60,000 nucleotides of DNA from Lingula anatina (Eukaryota; Brachiopoda; Lingulata; Lingulida; Lingulidae), in the NCBI RefSeq assembly GCF_001039355.2, contig NW_019775069.1, positions 319,381 through 379,380 on the forward strand, given 5' to 3'. Within the stretch, counting starts at the first letter, position 1, and the number at the start of each line of letters is the position of its first letter. The notes below the pieces were generated by a model. It worked only from the letters and a program-made list of their open reading frames with translations. It was not told the DNA's origin and made no database searches. The position numbers and the translations under genes are program-made. This document shows positions 34,281 through 47,200 of this stretch, in pieces.

Positions 34281-34470
34281 AGGTGGCTGTATGGTCTAGT
34301 GGTTAGAGTGTCCACCTTTGGAGCGGGAGAACGTGTGTTCGAGTCCGTCCGGACACTCAGCAGTCTGAAATGGCCGATACTTGCTGTCTCTCCCTTTCGC
34401 ACTATTGTAGTTGTTTTGTTCATGATGTGCCAAGAAGTCAAAAATGCCTTAATTTGGGGTCATGGTGACT
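34281..34470 (+). mobile_element. tRNA-derived SINE head
   Basis: Contains an internal polymerase III promoter pattern: an A-box-like CTAGTGGTTAGAGTG at 34296-34310 and a B box TGTTCGAGTCC at 34336-34346. No acceptor-stem pairing is visible, so it is not a functional tRNA gene. The same head, inverted, is in the SINE at 40301-40690. The 3' limit is approximate. Confidence 0.6.
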
Positions 34471-34735
34471 CTTTGGTAGAGATAAATCAAGGGATGAAGG
34501 GATGTGTGAATGGGGTCAGTTGTGACCCTCCTGTGGGGTCTGGGATGGCAGTACTCCATTGGAGTCAACTTGATTCCAGTTGGGAGTTATTTTAGGCACC
34601 ACTGCTGGACTCCAAGTTTGGAGCCACTTGGACTCTGATTTTATTCTCAGTGAATGATTTCTTAAAATGAAATTTCGGACAAATTTTGACTGTTTAAAGC
34701 TAAGAAACAACACGAGAAATCTGGTTTTGTAGTAT

Positions 34736-37700
34736 TTACTCATACAAAATGCTATTCTTCATCAGTTCTATACTTTTCAAGTTCCTCCACTTGTTGATGA
34801 ATATAATTACACCCGTTGTTAGGACAAACACACCGAAGCATGACGCAATAGATAGAAACACTGCGTAGTAACTCCTTGTGACGTCACGGATATAGCCTGA
34901 AGAAGTAAAAGAATGGATATAGATATCTACATACCGTCTCAAACAGCACAAATGAGCAATGATGGAGCTATGATGGATAATTTGCTAAACTTCTCTCTAT
35001 CTTTCTCCATAAGTGCGTTCAGAACAGCGGGCTTACAGATCTGCCGATCAAATATGACGACCCACTAAAAAACTTGCCACGTAATTCCCGATTAGACAAT
35101 GAGTAGATTCTCCATGGGGAGTACGCAACACGCATGCAAGTGGCCATATTTGATCCGCGGATCTGCTGGTCCGCTGTTCTAAACTCTCTCTCTCTCTCTC
35201 CATACAAGACCGTAGGCTGCAATATATAAATGATTTCTTCCACATTGTTTCTTAATAACATTTTAAATAAACATATAAATGTATACCTTGTACAAATGGA
35301 AGTATTTTCTTCATGTGTGGTTCGTATACAAAACTTTTTTTGAGGCATTATTAAAAAAAGGAGTAACAGAAAGACGGGAGGAGTGCTTACCAAGAGGATT
35401 TAGGACAAATAAATATGTTTTGAAAGAAGTCTTATAATTACCTGCCAAATAAGGACCCGTAGTAGCTCCAACGCCTTTACTTAAACGCGTTGTCATAAAT
35501 AACGTGTCAACGTTCTCGCCGTCCATGACCTCATTGAAGACAGCAAAGTACCCGGCATTATATGGACCAAAAGCCAGACCAGTGACTGAAATATTGTATC
35601 ACAATTTGGTTAAATGATAAAATATTGCTTGTTTTTTTGGGAATCATCAATTTAAGGAGATTTTGATAATCATTACATAGGAAAATATACATTAACATTT
35701 ACGTTATTTTTCCTTTCCTCTGCAACTTGAAAATCTACTAATAATTTGCATGATCAGGTTTTTCATATTTCTCTCTGTAAGACGTCCTTAAAATATCATA
35801 GCTAACATAAGAAAAGAAAATTAGTAAATAACATCAAAATGGTGGAATAAAAAGTTTATCATTGTAAGAGTCAGGTAAGTAAAGAACACTTACTGGCACT
35901 ATATATAAACGCACCAGTCAAAGATGTCGAATATGCGGCGATGATATTATTAACTGCGAGCAAAGCTGCTGCAACCACATTCACCACCATTAACTTTCCT
36001 TTCAGATAGTCTCCTACAAAAGAGGAAAACATCTGTCCTATCAGGCCCGTGATTCCTAGAACAGTCATCACATATTCTGCTTCGTTCTCCTTATATCCGA
36101 GGTCGGTCACGTGTTTTGGCTGAAAAAGAGAAAATTGACAAATTATTTAATTTACTGTGTTAATTCTATTCTAATATTTATTCATATCTGCTTATGCATA
36201 ATACGAATTCATGCAATTGTTATTATTTTACATACTTATTGATTTTGTTCTTATTGTTATTACTAGTGTCATTTTCGCTGAACCGAAGAACTGAAAAAAA
36301 AAAAAAAACTGATCACTTATGTATGATATGATGTTTTTTATTTCCCTTCCACTTGTCTGCAGTTCTACAAGTGTCGAAGAATAATCAGTATAATGACCAT
36401 CTTAAAGGTATCACAAATGTTCGCTGTCTGTCTCTGTATGTCGTTATTATTGACCAGGCTGTGTTCACAAATTTTCAAAACGGGCACATATACCAATTCA
36501 ACCTGTCACAAAGTCAGCATGTGTATTTATCGTTACTTTCATACTTACTAGTATAACAAAAGGCAAAAAGAAAGCGAACCCCTTACAACATATTGCCATG
36601 GCCCATAGTCCATAAATGGTAATTTTGGAACCTATAGTCCAAGGTGGTTTTTGCAGGAAGTCTGACCTGAAAGACATGGAGTTCGATATTATTTCATTGC
36701 TTTAACTACCTTGACTAGTGATCTTGTATAAAATTGCTCTAGCAAATACTGTTGGATTTAGTCATAATATCAATGAGTCTGCTATTTTTATTTAGGGAAC
36801 TGTCATGTCCAAATAAAAGGCACATTGATCTTAATTCAAAAATGAGATGTAAGATAAAGACATAAAATACTATAGCAGAAAATGTTGCATTATGGCTGTT
36901 TTCACGCACGCGCGCGCGCGTGTGTATTAACCTTTCGTCTAATGGACAGCAACGTTGTTCATTTGATGACTTTGGCGGGTGTCCGTATACCAGTAGTAGA
37001 AGAATACCCAAAGAAGAAATGATAACTGCATAAATTCGGAACGCCCAACGCCAACCCAGTGCCGGATTTGAGCACATCAGGGCACTAACGTTGTTCACAA
37101 TTACCGAGCCTGAAATTAAAATAATAATGCTGTTATTTTTGGTTGACATGTGACAGACCTAGGAATCGTCAAAGTACAAGGAGTGTGATGGGTCGATTTA
37201 AAGGTTTGTTAAAATGTTCAGATTCAATTGATTTAGTTTTCACCCAGAATTACTAAATTGTGTTTCATAAGCTTATCATTACGTAGTAATTTAATGGTTA
37301 TTCAGAATAATTCTATTGCACTTTTTAATGTAATTTTAGATACTTTTGTTATAAACGGATTGATATTTTATGGAAATATAAATCGTATTAAATTTTCTTT
37401 TTCTCCTTTATTCATTATTGTTATGACTATGATAATATTTATTTTACCATTATATTCAATGGGTTGCATACTTACCAACAGGCATCATGTTGCTCAACGA
37501 ACTGGTTGTAAACACGTGGTACTTGTGTGACCATGGAAACCAGAGAGCTATCACTGAATACGTACAAACGAGAACCAACCCGCAGCCAGTCCCATATATA
37601 ATGCCAAAAGATATGGCCACAGTCAGGGCTCCATTTAAAAGTGACGTCAGCAACAGCCCCAGCACCATGAAGGTAAGTCCAATAGCTACAACTTGCCGAA

Positions 37701-40299
37701 GGTCAAGGTGACCAAACTCTGCCAATGCCAAATATATCAAGCTGCTAAGGGATAGTAGGAACACATAGTACACTGTCAATGGGGTACCTGTAAAACAAAC
37801 AAACAAGCAAGCAAGCAAGCAAGCAAGCAAACAAACAAACAAACAGACAAACAAACGAACAGCGTTATATAGCTCCCCTCCAAATGAATAGGTCAGCAAA
37901 ATATCAGTAAACATAAAATCGTGTTACATGTACTTAAGGTGGGACTGTACTCAAATAGGGATAAAAATCACGTTTTTATAGATAAAATCAATAGTAAGTC
38001 TTTAAAGAAAAATCCCCGAACCCCTTTTGTAGTACTTCGTTCAAATGTTATGATACCATTAAAAGCATGTTTATAGCTATCCAGGTGCCTGAGAAAATCA
38101 GAAAACCGAAAATGATGTTTTTACCCCAAAAATCCCAATATAACGTCACACGATGAACTTGGAGCTGTGTTTCCAGCATAATTAGACTTTTGAAGATACA
38201 TTAAATGAGTGCAACAAGAATAAAAAAAGGCTAAGACCTTTAATTTAAGGTAAAATCTCCAACCTGCAGTCCTACCAGTGTTTTCCTCAACCGTTTGGTG
38301 TCTTTGCATGCTCCTTGTTGTCTTTCAGTCACTTCGCTTATACTTAAGTTGTCAGAACACTAACCCTACAGAGGTCTTTCTTATAATATAAGTCCTTTTT
38401 ACAGAAATGCAATCTCTGTGACTAGAGAAGTAAAATTACAAAAGGAGCTTACGCCCTCAGCAAGCATAAGATGAACGTCAAACAAGCTGATAATGACAGT
38501 TAAAGATTATGGTTAACGAAAAGTCACAATGAACAGAAAAACGGAAGGCAGAGATGGTTTTAATCAGAAAATAATACCAAAAATATACTGCTTTTACGAC
38601 TTATACCCTTTAATGTTGTTTTGGCGGCCATTTTGTTTTTTTTTTTAAATAGTAACATGCTAGGGTGATGTCAGTAATCGTAGTGTGTTCCTTCGACAGA
38701 AAATACATTCGCTACAGTTACAAATAAGGAATATGTCAATTTCCGACTGTTTTTGCATTTCCCCCCCACAAACTTGCGGTCATATTGCAAAAAGGTTCAA
38801 TATTTCATAAGTAACAACCAAGCTAACTTTACATCCCTAGCCCCAAAGAAGGCATTTCTGTAACAAAAAAGAATAATCACAGGAAAGAAAATTGCAGGAT
38901 ACGACTTCTGCGCCTATGGGAGTGGCAAACTGGCCGGCCTATTTTGTAGGATTCTGGCACAGTAATACCCCAGTCTTTTTTAAGACCACGTGGCTTTGCT
39001 GCACCGTGTGACCCGTGATGGCAATTGGCTACATGCCTATATGGAGTGCTTTTTCTGCGTGGACCCTGGTTTAGGTTTACCTCCATTCACCAAGAGTTTT
39101 CTATCTAGGTTCATTCACCATGAGATTAAGCTTTTTGTTCCTGTTCACATCCGCTTGATGTCTCCAACCAAGCTAATTTTATTTCCCCGGCCCTAAAAAG
39201 GCATTTCTGTTAAAAAGTTAGGGTTAGGAACATTGTAGGATACGCCCACGATGGGAGTGGCAAATTCGCCTGTTCTGTACAGAACTTTCCAGTCTATTTT
39301 ATGACCACGTGGCTTCGCTGCTCCATGTGACCCGTGATGGGAAATGCCCACATCCCCTTATGGAGTGTTTTTTTGCTGGGCCCTGGTGTAGGTTTACCTT
39401 CATTAACCCTATCAGTTTCCTATCTAGGTTTGTTCATTTCCCTGATATTATATAAACTTTCTTTTGTTAAGTTTTACAGCCAACGCATATATGGCATGTA
39501 ATATACATACCGGTTGCTGTCTCCAATTTGTCTTTAATTTTCTTTTAATTTAATTTTCTGAGTGTTTATAGTGTGGTATGGGGTTTCATTGCAGAACCAA
39601 CGTTTCTTTTCCTGAGTACTACATGTACTTGAAGTTTTTTTTGACACCACGTTTACATGTGTTAAAACCACCATATCCCTAAGTGTTCATTTTTGTTCTT
39701 CGCTAGTAGCCTGAAGATTTTAGATTGTAATCAAAGGCCAGCTGTCTGTGAGCATTATAAAACATAGCTTTGTTACAGGATAACATTACAGACTCGATAT
39801 GATTTTCAAACTGATAGACGTATAGGGGTGTTTTGAAGTGATGCATTCAACTGAAGTCAACAGTTCATATAACACCCATAACAACTCTAGTCTAGTGAAG
39901 CATACACCAGGAGACAAATACAATGTATACAGGATATGTGACAGCTTTTATAACATTTTTGTACATTTTAATTTTACATGATCGAGTTACACGAATAATT
40001 TGTGAACTCACTGTAAGCCTTTAAAGCTGCTACACATAGGGCGACCCAGTAAGGTCTTTGAGCACCCATTGACCCGGTTTCTGCAGAATGATGTGACTGC
40101 ATGACGAGACAAATTTACAAACAAAAAATTTGGGTATCGAAAATATTTTTCTCAAAAAGTACCCGCGGTGAAACACCACATAGGATTTTTACTTTTAAGT
40201 TTGCTCTTCTAATCTGAATAAATTTGAATATGCAGATAAAAAAAAAAATTCCGCAAGTTCTGTTACACTTGTTTGTTACACAAACACTTTCCGATCGTT

Positions 40300-40331
<32 letters not shown>

Positions 40332-41103
40332 CTTTATTGGAAAATCGCAACCCGAGGTTGAAGTTATACAATTATGTAAATTTATCTATTTAAATGAAAT
40401 GAATATTCATATTAAGGAAGCCTGGTCATTTTTGCACTGGTGCACTCTGTAGACGGTCTCACCTCCCTGGGGAGGATACAGCTCGGCTGCCATATTAGGC
40501 GCTCAGAGCTAATATATCATTTCTGCACTGCATGACCAGGCCCCTGCTTCAACCCCTTAGTGCTGAGTGCCAAGCAGGGAGACAGCAGGTACCGTTAAAA
40601 AGGACTGGTATGTCCCCGGACGGGTTTTGAACCCACGTCCTCCCGCTCCGGAGGCGGACACTCTAACCACAAGGCCATCTGGTTGTACCTTATACATTAC
40701 TGTGAAATTGCCCTCTTCCTTCTATTTTTATAGTTTACATATTTTATCCCCAACCCTTAGCCCAATTTTAGATCCGTCAGTTCAGTGTTCGATAAACTGT
40801 CATACGTCCAATAACACAAAGGGTCCTCGGATGAGTCTTCACTGCATGCTTATGAAAAGCTTACCTCGAAATAAAGTTATCTTGGGGGGCGCATACCTCG
40901 CTTTTGAAGACCTATGAAAGGCAGCCTTTATTTGTATATGAAACAGTCTTACCTAGTTGTGCAAGAGATGACTCCGGGAAATTTTCATCCTGCTGAAAGC
41001 ACAAGATTGTTGTCCCCCAAGATGTCTCGACGCCCGCCATGAGTAATAATATCACAACGGATATCCCAAGCACAACCCAGCCCCTGTACAGAGAAGATAC
41101 CAT
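34736..41103 (-). CDS. MFS transporter, paralogue 2 (complete, seven exons)
   Basis: Exons: 1 41103-40953, 2 37787-37476, 3 37109-36932, 4 36666-36549, 5 36119-35894, 6 35585-35442, 7 34896-34736. All splice sites are AG/GT and phases agree, giving 430 codons including the stop. The start is MVSSLYRGWVVLG. Twelve helices are predicted: helix 1 in exon 1, helices 2-5 in exon 2, 6 in exon 3, 7 in exon 4, 8-10 in exon 5 and the start of 6, 11 in exon 6, 12 in exon 7. The helix 2-3 loop (EFGHLDLRQV) and the helix 8-9 loop (GDYLKGKL) are the MFS motif A positions. It is likely a proton- or anion-coupled organic anion carrier, on family grounds only. Intron 1 is long (~3.2 kb) and filled with repeats. 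Closest relative in the window is the gene at 43303-50464. Confidence 0.9.
35013..35186. mobile_element. Fold-back MITE in intron 6 of paralogue 2
   Basis: Same family as 14025-14209: inverted ends with TTCAGAACAGCGGGCT and GATCAAATATGACGACCCACT. The counterpart at 44049-44229 is at the same intron position in paralogue 3, so the insertion predates their duplication. Confidence 0.6.
36905..36926. repeat. (CG)n/(TG)n tract near the exon 3 donor, paralogue 2
   Basis: Alternating purine-pyrimidine tract within ~10-30 nt downstream (minus strand) of the GTTAAT donor of exon 3. A longer version sits at the same place in paralogue 3 (46551-46597). Confidence 0.7.
38850..39460. repeat. Tandem pair of ~300-bp repeats in intron 1 of paralogue 2
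   Basis: Two diverged direct copies (about 38850-39160 and 39170-39460) share AAGACCACGTGGCTTTGCTG/ATGACCACGTGGCTTCGCTG-type blocks and GGTTTACCT. The paralogous intron at 48400-48720 has one copy. Confidence 0.65.
40301..40690 (-). mobile_element. Full-length tRNA-derived SINE with (ATT)n tail
   Basis: Read on the minus strand, it starts with a tRNA-like head holding an A box (GTGGTTAGAGTG, 40659-40670) and a B box (GGTTCAAAACC, within 40622-40634). A ~230-bp body follows, then AATAAAG and an (ATT)n tail ending at 40301. Microsatellite tails of this type are usual in SINEs mobilised by a partner LINE. It lies in intron 1 of paralogue 2. Confidence 0.8.
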
Positions 41104-41468
41104 CGCTCTCTGGTGTCAGACTGTCGTCGTAATCAAGTTGTAGAGAAGTTGTAGAGTATGAGTAAAAACGGGACGTCATTTATCTCTCTCGTCCAATCAG
41201 ATTGCAGCATTCTATTCACAGCGGCGTCCTTTGAAAACCTGACCCTCATAATCGGTCTAATCCTCCGCGTGACTCGAGACAGAGAAGCTGAACGAGTGCG
41301 TGCACATGGTATAGTCGTGTTTTATGCAAGTTTTTGGAAGTTAAAGTTGAAATAAATTTGAGGCTTAATTAGGTCTACAACATCTTGTCGATATCAAGTG
41401 AAGAAACCGGATCGAAGATATTTCTAGTACTTCGTTGTGCAAGATATTCCTATATACATGTAGGGCTT

Positions 41469-41500
<32 letters not shown>
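41469..41500. repeat. Poly(T) tract
   Basis: About 32 T in a row upstream of exon 1 of paralogue 2. It may be the tail of a minus-strand retroposon, but no body is recognised. Confidence 0.85.
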
Positions 41501-41502
<2 letters not shown>

Positions 41503-41699
41503 CGAAACCGAACATTGATCAACGCAAAATAAATTCGATACATGCAAAGTTCAGTTTTGAATAAAAGCAGATACAATTTTCTGACTGTTTCTGATCGTAG
41601 ATCGACCGTCTACATGTGCATTTTCTTCAATAAAACCATAACTCTTTTGAATTAACATCAATATCAAAGTCCTTTAAGTAAAGAAAGCAGAGCACTTGT

Positions 41700-42120
41700 A
41701 CATTTTGAAATAACCATTTCTTCCCTCAAAGTAGTGTATTTAATAAGACATGAAGTAAGGTCCAGTGACGTGACGATCTGGCTGCAAGAAGCCGATTGAC
41801 GTAGGGTCAACGGGAGGTGCGTCTTTGGTAATGTGCAATTCAACCGCGATTAACTCTGCTTTGTGCAAAATATCTTCTCCTTGGGCATGGAGATCGTTTT
41901 TCCAGTAGATATTCACAAGTGAGAGAGCCTTTTTTTGTCAAAACAAGGCTGTGAATGACGAGGTCTCCTTCTCCTCCTTGGGTAATCTGATAGATGACTT
42001 TTACAGTGGGTGGCCATATTAATGTGCTAAAGCAGCCTCGTTTATTGTATCATGCCGTAAATCTACGTAAATTACTGCAGGTCTGGTAGAGCTGGTTCAA
42101 GTTTTGATAAATCTTTTTTG
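41700..42120 (-). pseudogene. Decayed copy of the tyrosine-motif coding segment upstream of paralogue 2
   Basis: Paralogous to 50805-51440. On the minus strand it still reads NIYWKNDLHAQGEDI and, in another segment, RPAVIYVDL. The reading is broken by frameshift and stop, and the acceptor AG before the first block is lost (CTCTCAC for CTGTCAG). It therefore looks like a dead exon duplicated together with the transporter unit. Confidence 0.4.
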
Positions 42121-42379
42121 CTTGGAAGGTGGAGGAAATATCTGAACCCTTGATCCTTGTTTTGTTTACTTTATATCTGACAGCCCTGAAAAAGCGATGT
42201 TGCCACTTTTCCAGCGAGTCCGGCAACGACAGTATCGCCCTATTCGCCGGGAGAGGGTCATCTCTGAATCAAATTTTGATCTAATTCCTATGCTATATCT
42301 CAGACTGGGTCAATGCAGTGGGTTAGTTGGCCTAACAACCCGTTGTGATATGAATGTAACTAGCAAAAAAAGATTGTAG

Positions 42380-43085
42380 TATGGATTTATCCTTAGCATT
42401 TGTTGTCGAGTAAAGGCGTTTATAAATCTACGTAAAATAAAATCGATAAAATCAACGTTGAATACTGAATAAAAAAGACATTTTATCATGACAGTCCCTG
42501 CTCGGTTTTACCTCGACCGGGTCCATAGCACTAAACCGGTATTAAGTTTATGCAATATCAAATCCCTTAAATTAAACGAAAAAACATGGAATAAACTTCT
42601 CATGGGAATGTAACGTAGCGGTGGCCTTCAAAGAATAAATACAATAATAAATACTGGTATATAATAAACCACTCAACAGTAGATCACTTAATTAACACTA
42701 TCATAAAGAATATACACGTGTAAAAGATCATAAACAACTTACATAAACATATAATTATCTGCTTTGCACGTACATGTAAAGAAACCCGCTTACGACGATG
42801 TAAATACTCACATAATATTAACTCAATCCCATTGCTCCGACTAACGCTAAAATAGACAGACGCCGCGGTATGCTAAAATGGCGAAGCAATATATAACAAG
42901 TACAAATACATCAAGTAACTTAGAACTTATAAATTCTAAAATACATAGCATAATATGTTTACTAATAATTTTGAATTATACAGAAATAAAGACATACAAT
43001 GAAGCTAACTAAAGCTAACGCCGATATTTTACATTTCCCGTTTTTTATTGTTTTAAATCAGCTTAGTGGTAGATGAATTACTAAT
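42380..43085. repeat. Unit-boundary repeat upstream of paralogue 2
   Basis: Matches 57150-57420 and 58650-58990 around paralogue 4 (shared TTGTAGTATGGATTTATCCT and ATGTAACGTAGCGGTGGC). It marks the edge of the duplicated transporter unit. No gene seen. Confidence 0.55.
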
Positions 43086-43302
43086 TAACTAGATGCAGGA
43101 AAATCCTCGTTTTCGGAATCTGGATGATTATAAACTCTTACAGTACCTTTACATGAGAAGTGAGAGTCAATGCTTTGTAACGTATAAAAAAATACTAGTG
43201 TCATTTTCTTACACAACATAATGAATTCTTAGAATGAAATTTCGGACAAATTTTGACTGCTCAAAGCTAAGAAGCAACACGAGGAATCTGATTTTGTAGT
43301 AT

Positions 43303-44227
43303 TTACTCATACAAAATGCTATTCTTCATCAGTTCTATACTTTTCAAGTTCCTCCACTTGTTGATGAATATAATTACACCCGTTGTTAGGACAAACACAA
43401 CGAAGCATGACGCAATAGATAGAAACACTACGTAGTAACTCCTTGTGACGTCACGGATATAACCTGAAGAAGTAAAAGAATGGATATAGATATCTACATA
43501 CTGTCTAAAGCCTAGGTACCAACTACGTTTTGAACTCACGGTTTTTAGGTTCCTTGCGTCCGGCTAGGACGTAGCTAGATCGCAGGGAAGAAATAAAGTA
43601 ATTGGTGAAAAGTTTCTACGTGCTGTTTGCGACCTCCAAAAGTCGCACGATGGACGTGCTCCACACGCACGAACTCCCACGTTTAGCCTAGGTCCCAACT
43701 ACGTTTTGAACGCACGGTTTTTAGGTTCCTTGCTTCCGTCTAGGACGTAGCTAGATCGCAGGGAAGGAATCGGGAAGGAGTTCGTGCGTGAGAAGCACGT
43801 CCATCGTGCGACTTTTGGAGGACGCAAAACAGCACGTAGAAACTTCTCGACATGATCAACAGTTGCTACGTGCGATCTAACTACGTCCTAGCCGGACGCA
43901 AGGAACCAAAAAAAAACCGTGCGTCCAAAACGTAGTTGGGACCTAGGCTTTTCCCCCATTTTTTTTGGCCGTAGACCACACGTAGCAGCCCGTACGTTCT
44001 GTTGGGACCTAGGCTTAAAGCAGCACAAGCTTCTCTCTTTCTCTCATGAGTACATTCAGAACAGCGGGCTAACAGATGCGCCGATCAAATATGGCGACCC
44101 ACTAAAAAACTACCCACGTAATTCCCGATTAGACAATGAGTAGATTCTCCATGGGGATTACGCAACAAGCATGCAAGTGGGTCGGCTTTATTTGATCCGC
44201 GGATCTGTTAGTCCGCTGTTCTGAACA

Positions 44228-44260
<33 letters not shown>

Positions 44261-47200
44261 CGATCACCATACAAGACCGTATGCTGCAATATGTAAATGA
44301 TTTCTTCCACATTGTTTCTGAATAACAGTTGAAATAAACAAATAAATGTATACCTTGTACAAATTGAGGTATTTTCTTCATGTGTGGATCGTATACGAAA
44401 TTTTTTTGTGAGGCATTATTAAAAAAAGAAGTTACAGAAAGACGGGAGGAGTGATTACCAAGATGATTTAGGACAAATAAATATGTTTTGAAAGAAGTCT
44501 TATATCTACCTGCCAAATAAGGACCCGTAGTAGCTCCAACGCCTTTACTTAAACGCGTTGTCATAAATAACGTGTCAACGTTCTCGCCGTCCATGACCTC
44601 ATTGAAGACAGCAAAGTACCCAGCATTATATGGACCAAAAGCCAGACCAGTGACTGGAATATTGTATCACAATTCGGTTAAATGGTAACATATTGATAAT
44701 TTTTGGGGAATTATCAATTTTAGGAGATTTTGATAATCATTACATAGGAAAAATATATGTTTACATTTCCATTACGTTTTCTTTCATGTGCAATTTGGAA
44801 ATCTACTTATGATTTGCATGTTTACGATTTTTCATGTTTCTCTCTGTTAGACTTCCTTAAAATATCATAAGTAACATAAGGCAAGAAAATTATTAAATAA
44901 AATCAATATTATGGACCAAAAAGTTTATCATTATAAGAGACAGGTAAGAAAAAAACCTACCAGCACCATATACGAACGCACCAGTCAAAGATGTCGAATA
45001 TGCAGCGATGGTATTATTAATAGCAAGCAAAGAAGCTGCAACCAAATTCACCACCATTAACTTCCCTTTTAGATAGTCTCCGACAAAAGCGGAAAACATC
45101 TGTCCTATCATGCCCGTGATTCCTAGAACAGTCATCACGTATTCTGCTTCGTTCTCCTTATACCCTAGGTCGGTCACGTGTTTTGGCTGAAAAAGAGAGA
45201 ATTGACAAATTATTAAATTTACTGTGTTAATTCTATTCTAATATTTATTCATATATGTTTATGCATAATATGAATTCATGCAATTGTTATTATTTTACAT
45301 ACTTTTTGATTTTGTTTTTATTGTTATTACTAGTGTCGTTTTCGCCGAACTAAAAAACAAACTGCTCACTTATATCTGATAAGACGTTTTTTTTTTATTT
45401 TCCTTCCACTTGTCTGCAGTTCTACAAGTTTCGAAGAAGAATCAGTATAATGACCATCTTAATGGTATCTTAAATGTTCGCTGTCTGTCTCTGTATGTCG
45501 TTATTATTGACCATGCAGGCTGTGTTCACAAATTTTCAAAACGGGCACATATACCAATTGAACCTGTCACAAAGTCAGCATGTGTATTTATCGTTACTTT
45601 CATACTTACTAGTATAACAAAAGGCAAAAAGAAAGCGAATCCCTTACAGCATACTGCCACGGCCCATAGTCCATAAATGGCAGCTTTAGAACTTATAGTC
45701 CAAGGTGGTTTTTGCAGAAAGTCTGACCTGAAAGACATGGAGTTTGATATTATTTCATTGCCTTAACTACCCTGACTAGTGATCTGGCATAAAATTGTTC
45801 TAGCAAATGCTGTTGGATTTGATCGTTATAACAATGGGTCTGCTTTAAATTTTGATCTCCATTTGTTATTATAATTGTTATAAGAATGATGTGATTTTTT
45901 TCTTCAACAGCTAATATTGAGATAGTTTTTACCTCCAATATTTCGATGTCCAGCAGGACATCTTTATCAGGGAATGAGGCTATCCAGTTGAATAGCCTCT
46001 ATTCAAGAGATATACTTGCCCCTGACTCTAATTGCTATAGTTTTGAATCTCATCGGACAAGATTTGTAATTCTTTCGAAAGAGACATTGGATGAAACAAG
46101 TATGCTGAGTAATGGGATGGGACTCGTTATATTTGTTATATGAAAACAGGGGAAACAATTTTACCATTGTTTCTTATTTGAGGATTAGTTGTAAGATACC
46201 GGGGTATGTCATCATACCGATAAGCCAGTCACGTGACTTAGGCTCTCTAATGATGGATCAAAACGTCTCACCTCATAGGAAAGGGTTACCGGTGGTCTCT
46301 TAAGATGCAATTTACTCTTTTATATGTAAAACGCGTTGGGGTTTAAACGTATAAACATAACAATAAAGAGATTCAACCATAATGCAACAATTTTGCAGCC
46401 TTATATGACTCGACCCTTGTTCACTATTATTGAGGGTACTGTCACGTCCAAAAAACAGCACATTCGCCTTAATTAAAAAAATGAGATGTAAAATAGACAT
46501 TAAATACTATAGCTTTAATAGAAAATGTTACATTATTGTTGTTTCCGTGTGTGTGTTTGTGGGTGTGTGTGTGCGCGCGCGCGCGCGCGCGCGTGCGTGA
46601 ATTATTAACTTTTTGCCTAATGGACAGCCACGTTGTTTATTTGATGCCATTGGAGGGTGTCCGTACACCAGAAGTAGAAGAATACCCAAAGAAGAAATAA
46701 TGACTGCATAAATTCGGAACGCCCAACGCCAACCCAATGAGGGAATTGAGCACATCTGGGCACTAACGTTGTTCACAATTACCGAGCCTGAAATTAAGAT
46801 AATAATGCTGTTATTTTTGCTCGACATATGACGGACCTACATGGTAGGAACCGTCAAAGTACAAGGAGTGTGATGGTCGATTTAAAGGTTTCAAAATTTA
46901 ATGCAATGTTTAGATTCAGTTGATGTAGTTTTTCACCCAGAATGAGTAAATTGTGTTTCATAAGGCTATTAATTCAATTGTTATTCAAAATAATTTTATT
47001 GTACTTAATTTTATGTAATTCTAGATATTTTTAGGCAGATTGATATTTATTGAAATATATATCGTATAAAATATTTATTCTTTTTCTTTATTGATATCAT
47101 TATTATTATGAGTATGAAATTTTTTATTTTGCCATTATATTCAGAGGGTTGCATACTTACCAACAGGCATCATGTTGCTCAACGAACTGGTTGTAAACAC

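Larger units (their letters stand above)
33623..34652. mobile_element. ~1.03-kb non-autonomous transposon with CACTG ends and GAGTC subterminal repeats
   Basis: Left end CACTGAGAATAAAATTGGAG; right end, inverted, CACTGAGAATAAAATCAGAG. Both subterminal regions are full of GAGTC/GACTC words in mixed orientation. The paralogous stretch at about 43215-43235 lacks the insertion. CACTG ends with subterminal repeats point to the CACTA (EnSpm) superfamily, but the target duplication is not clear, so this is inference. A (TA)n tract (34162-34221) and a SINE-like sequence sit inside. There is no transposase ORF. Confidence 0.65.

Noticed and set aside
34290-34365. Possible tRNA gene
   Set aside because: Only the A and B boxes are tRNA-like. 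No acceptor or anticodon stem pairs correctly, and the same head occurs in a SINE.
34068-34595. ORFs on both strands containing YIYIYI runs
   Set aside because: They arise from the (TA)n microsatellite and SINE/transposon sequence, not a gene.
40567-40917. Plus-strand ORF of 116 codons with CNP..PEADTLTTRP-type text
   Set aside because: It is the reverse translation of the SINE's tRNA-like head.
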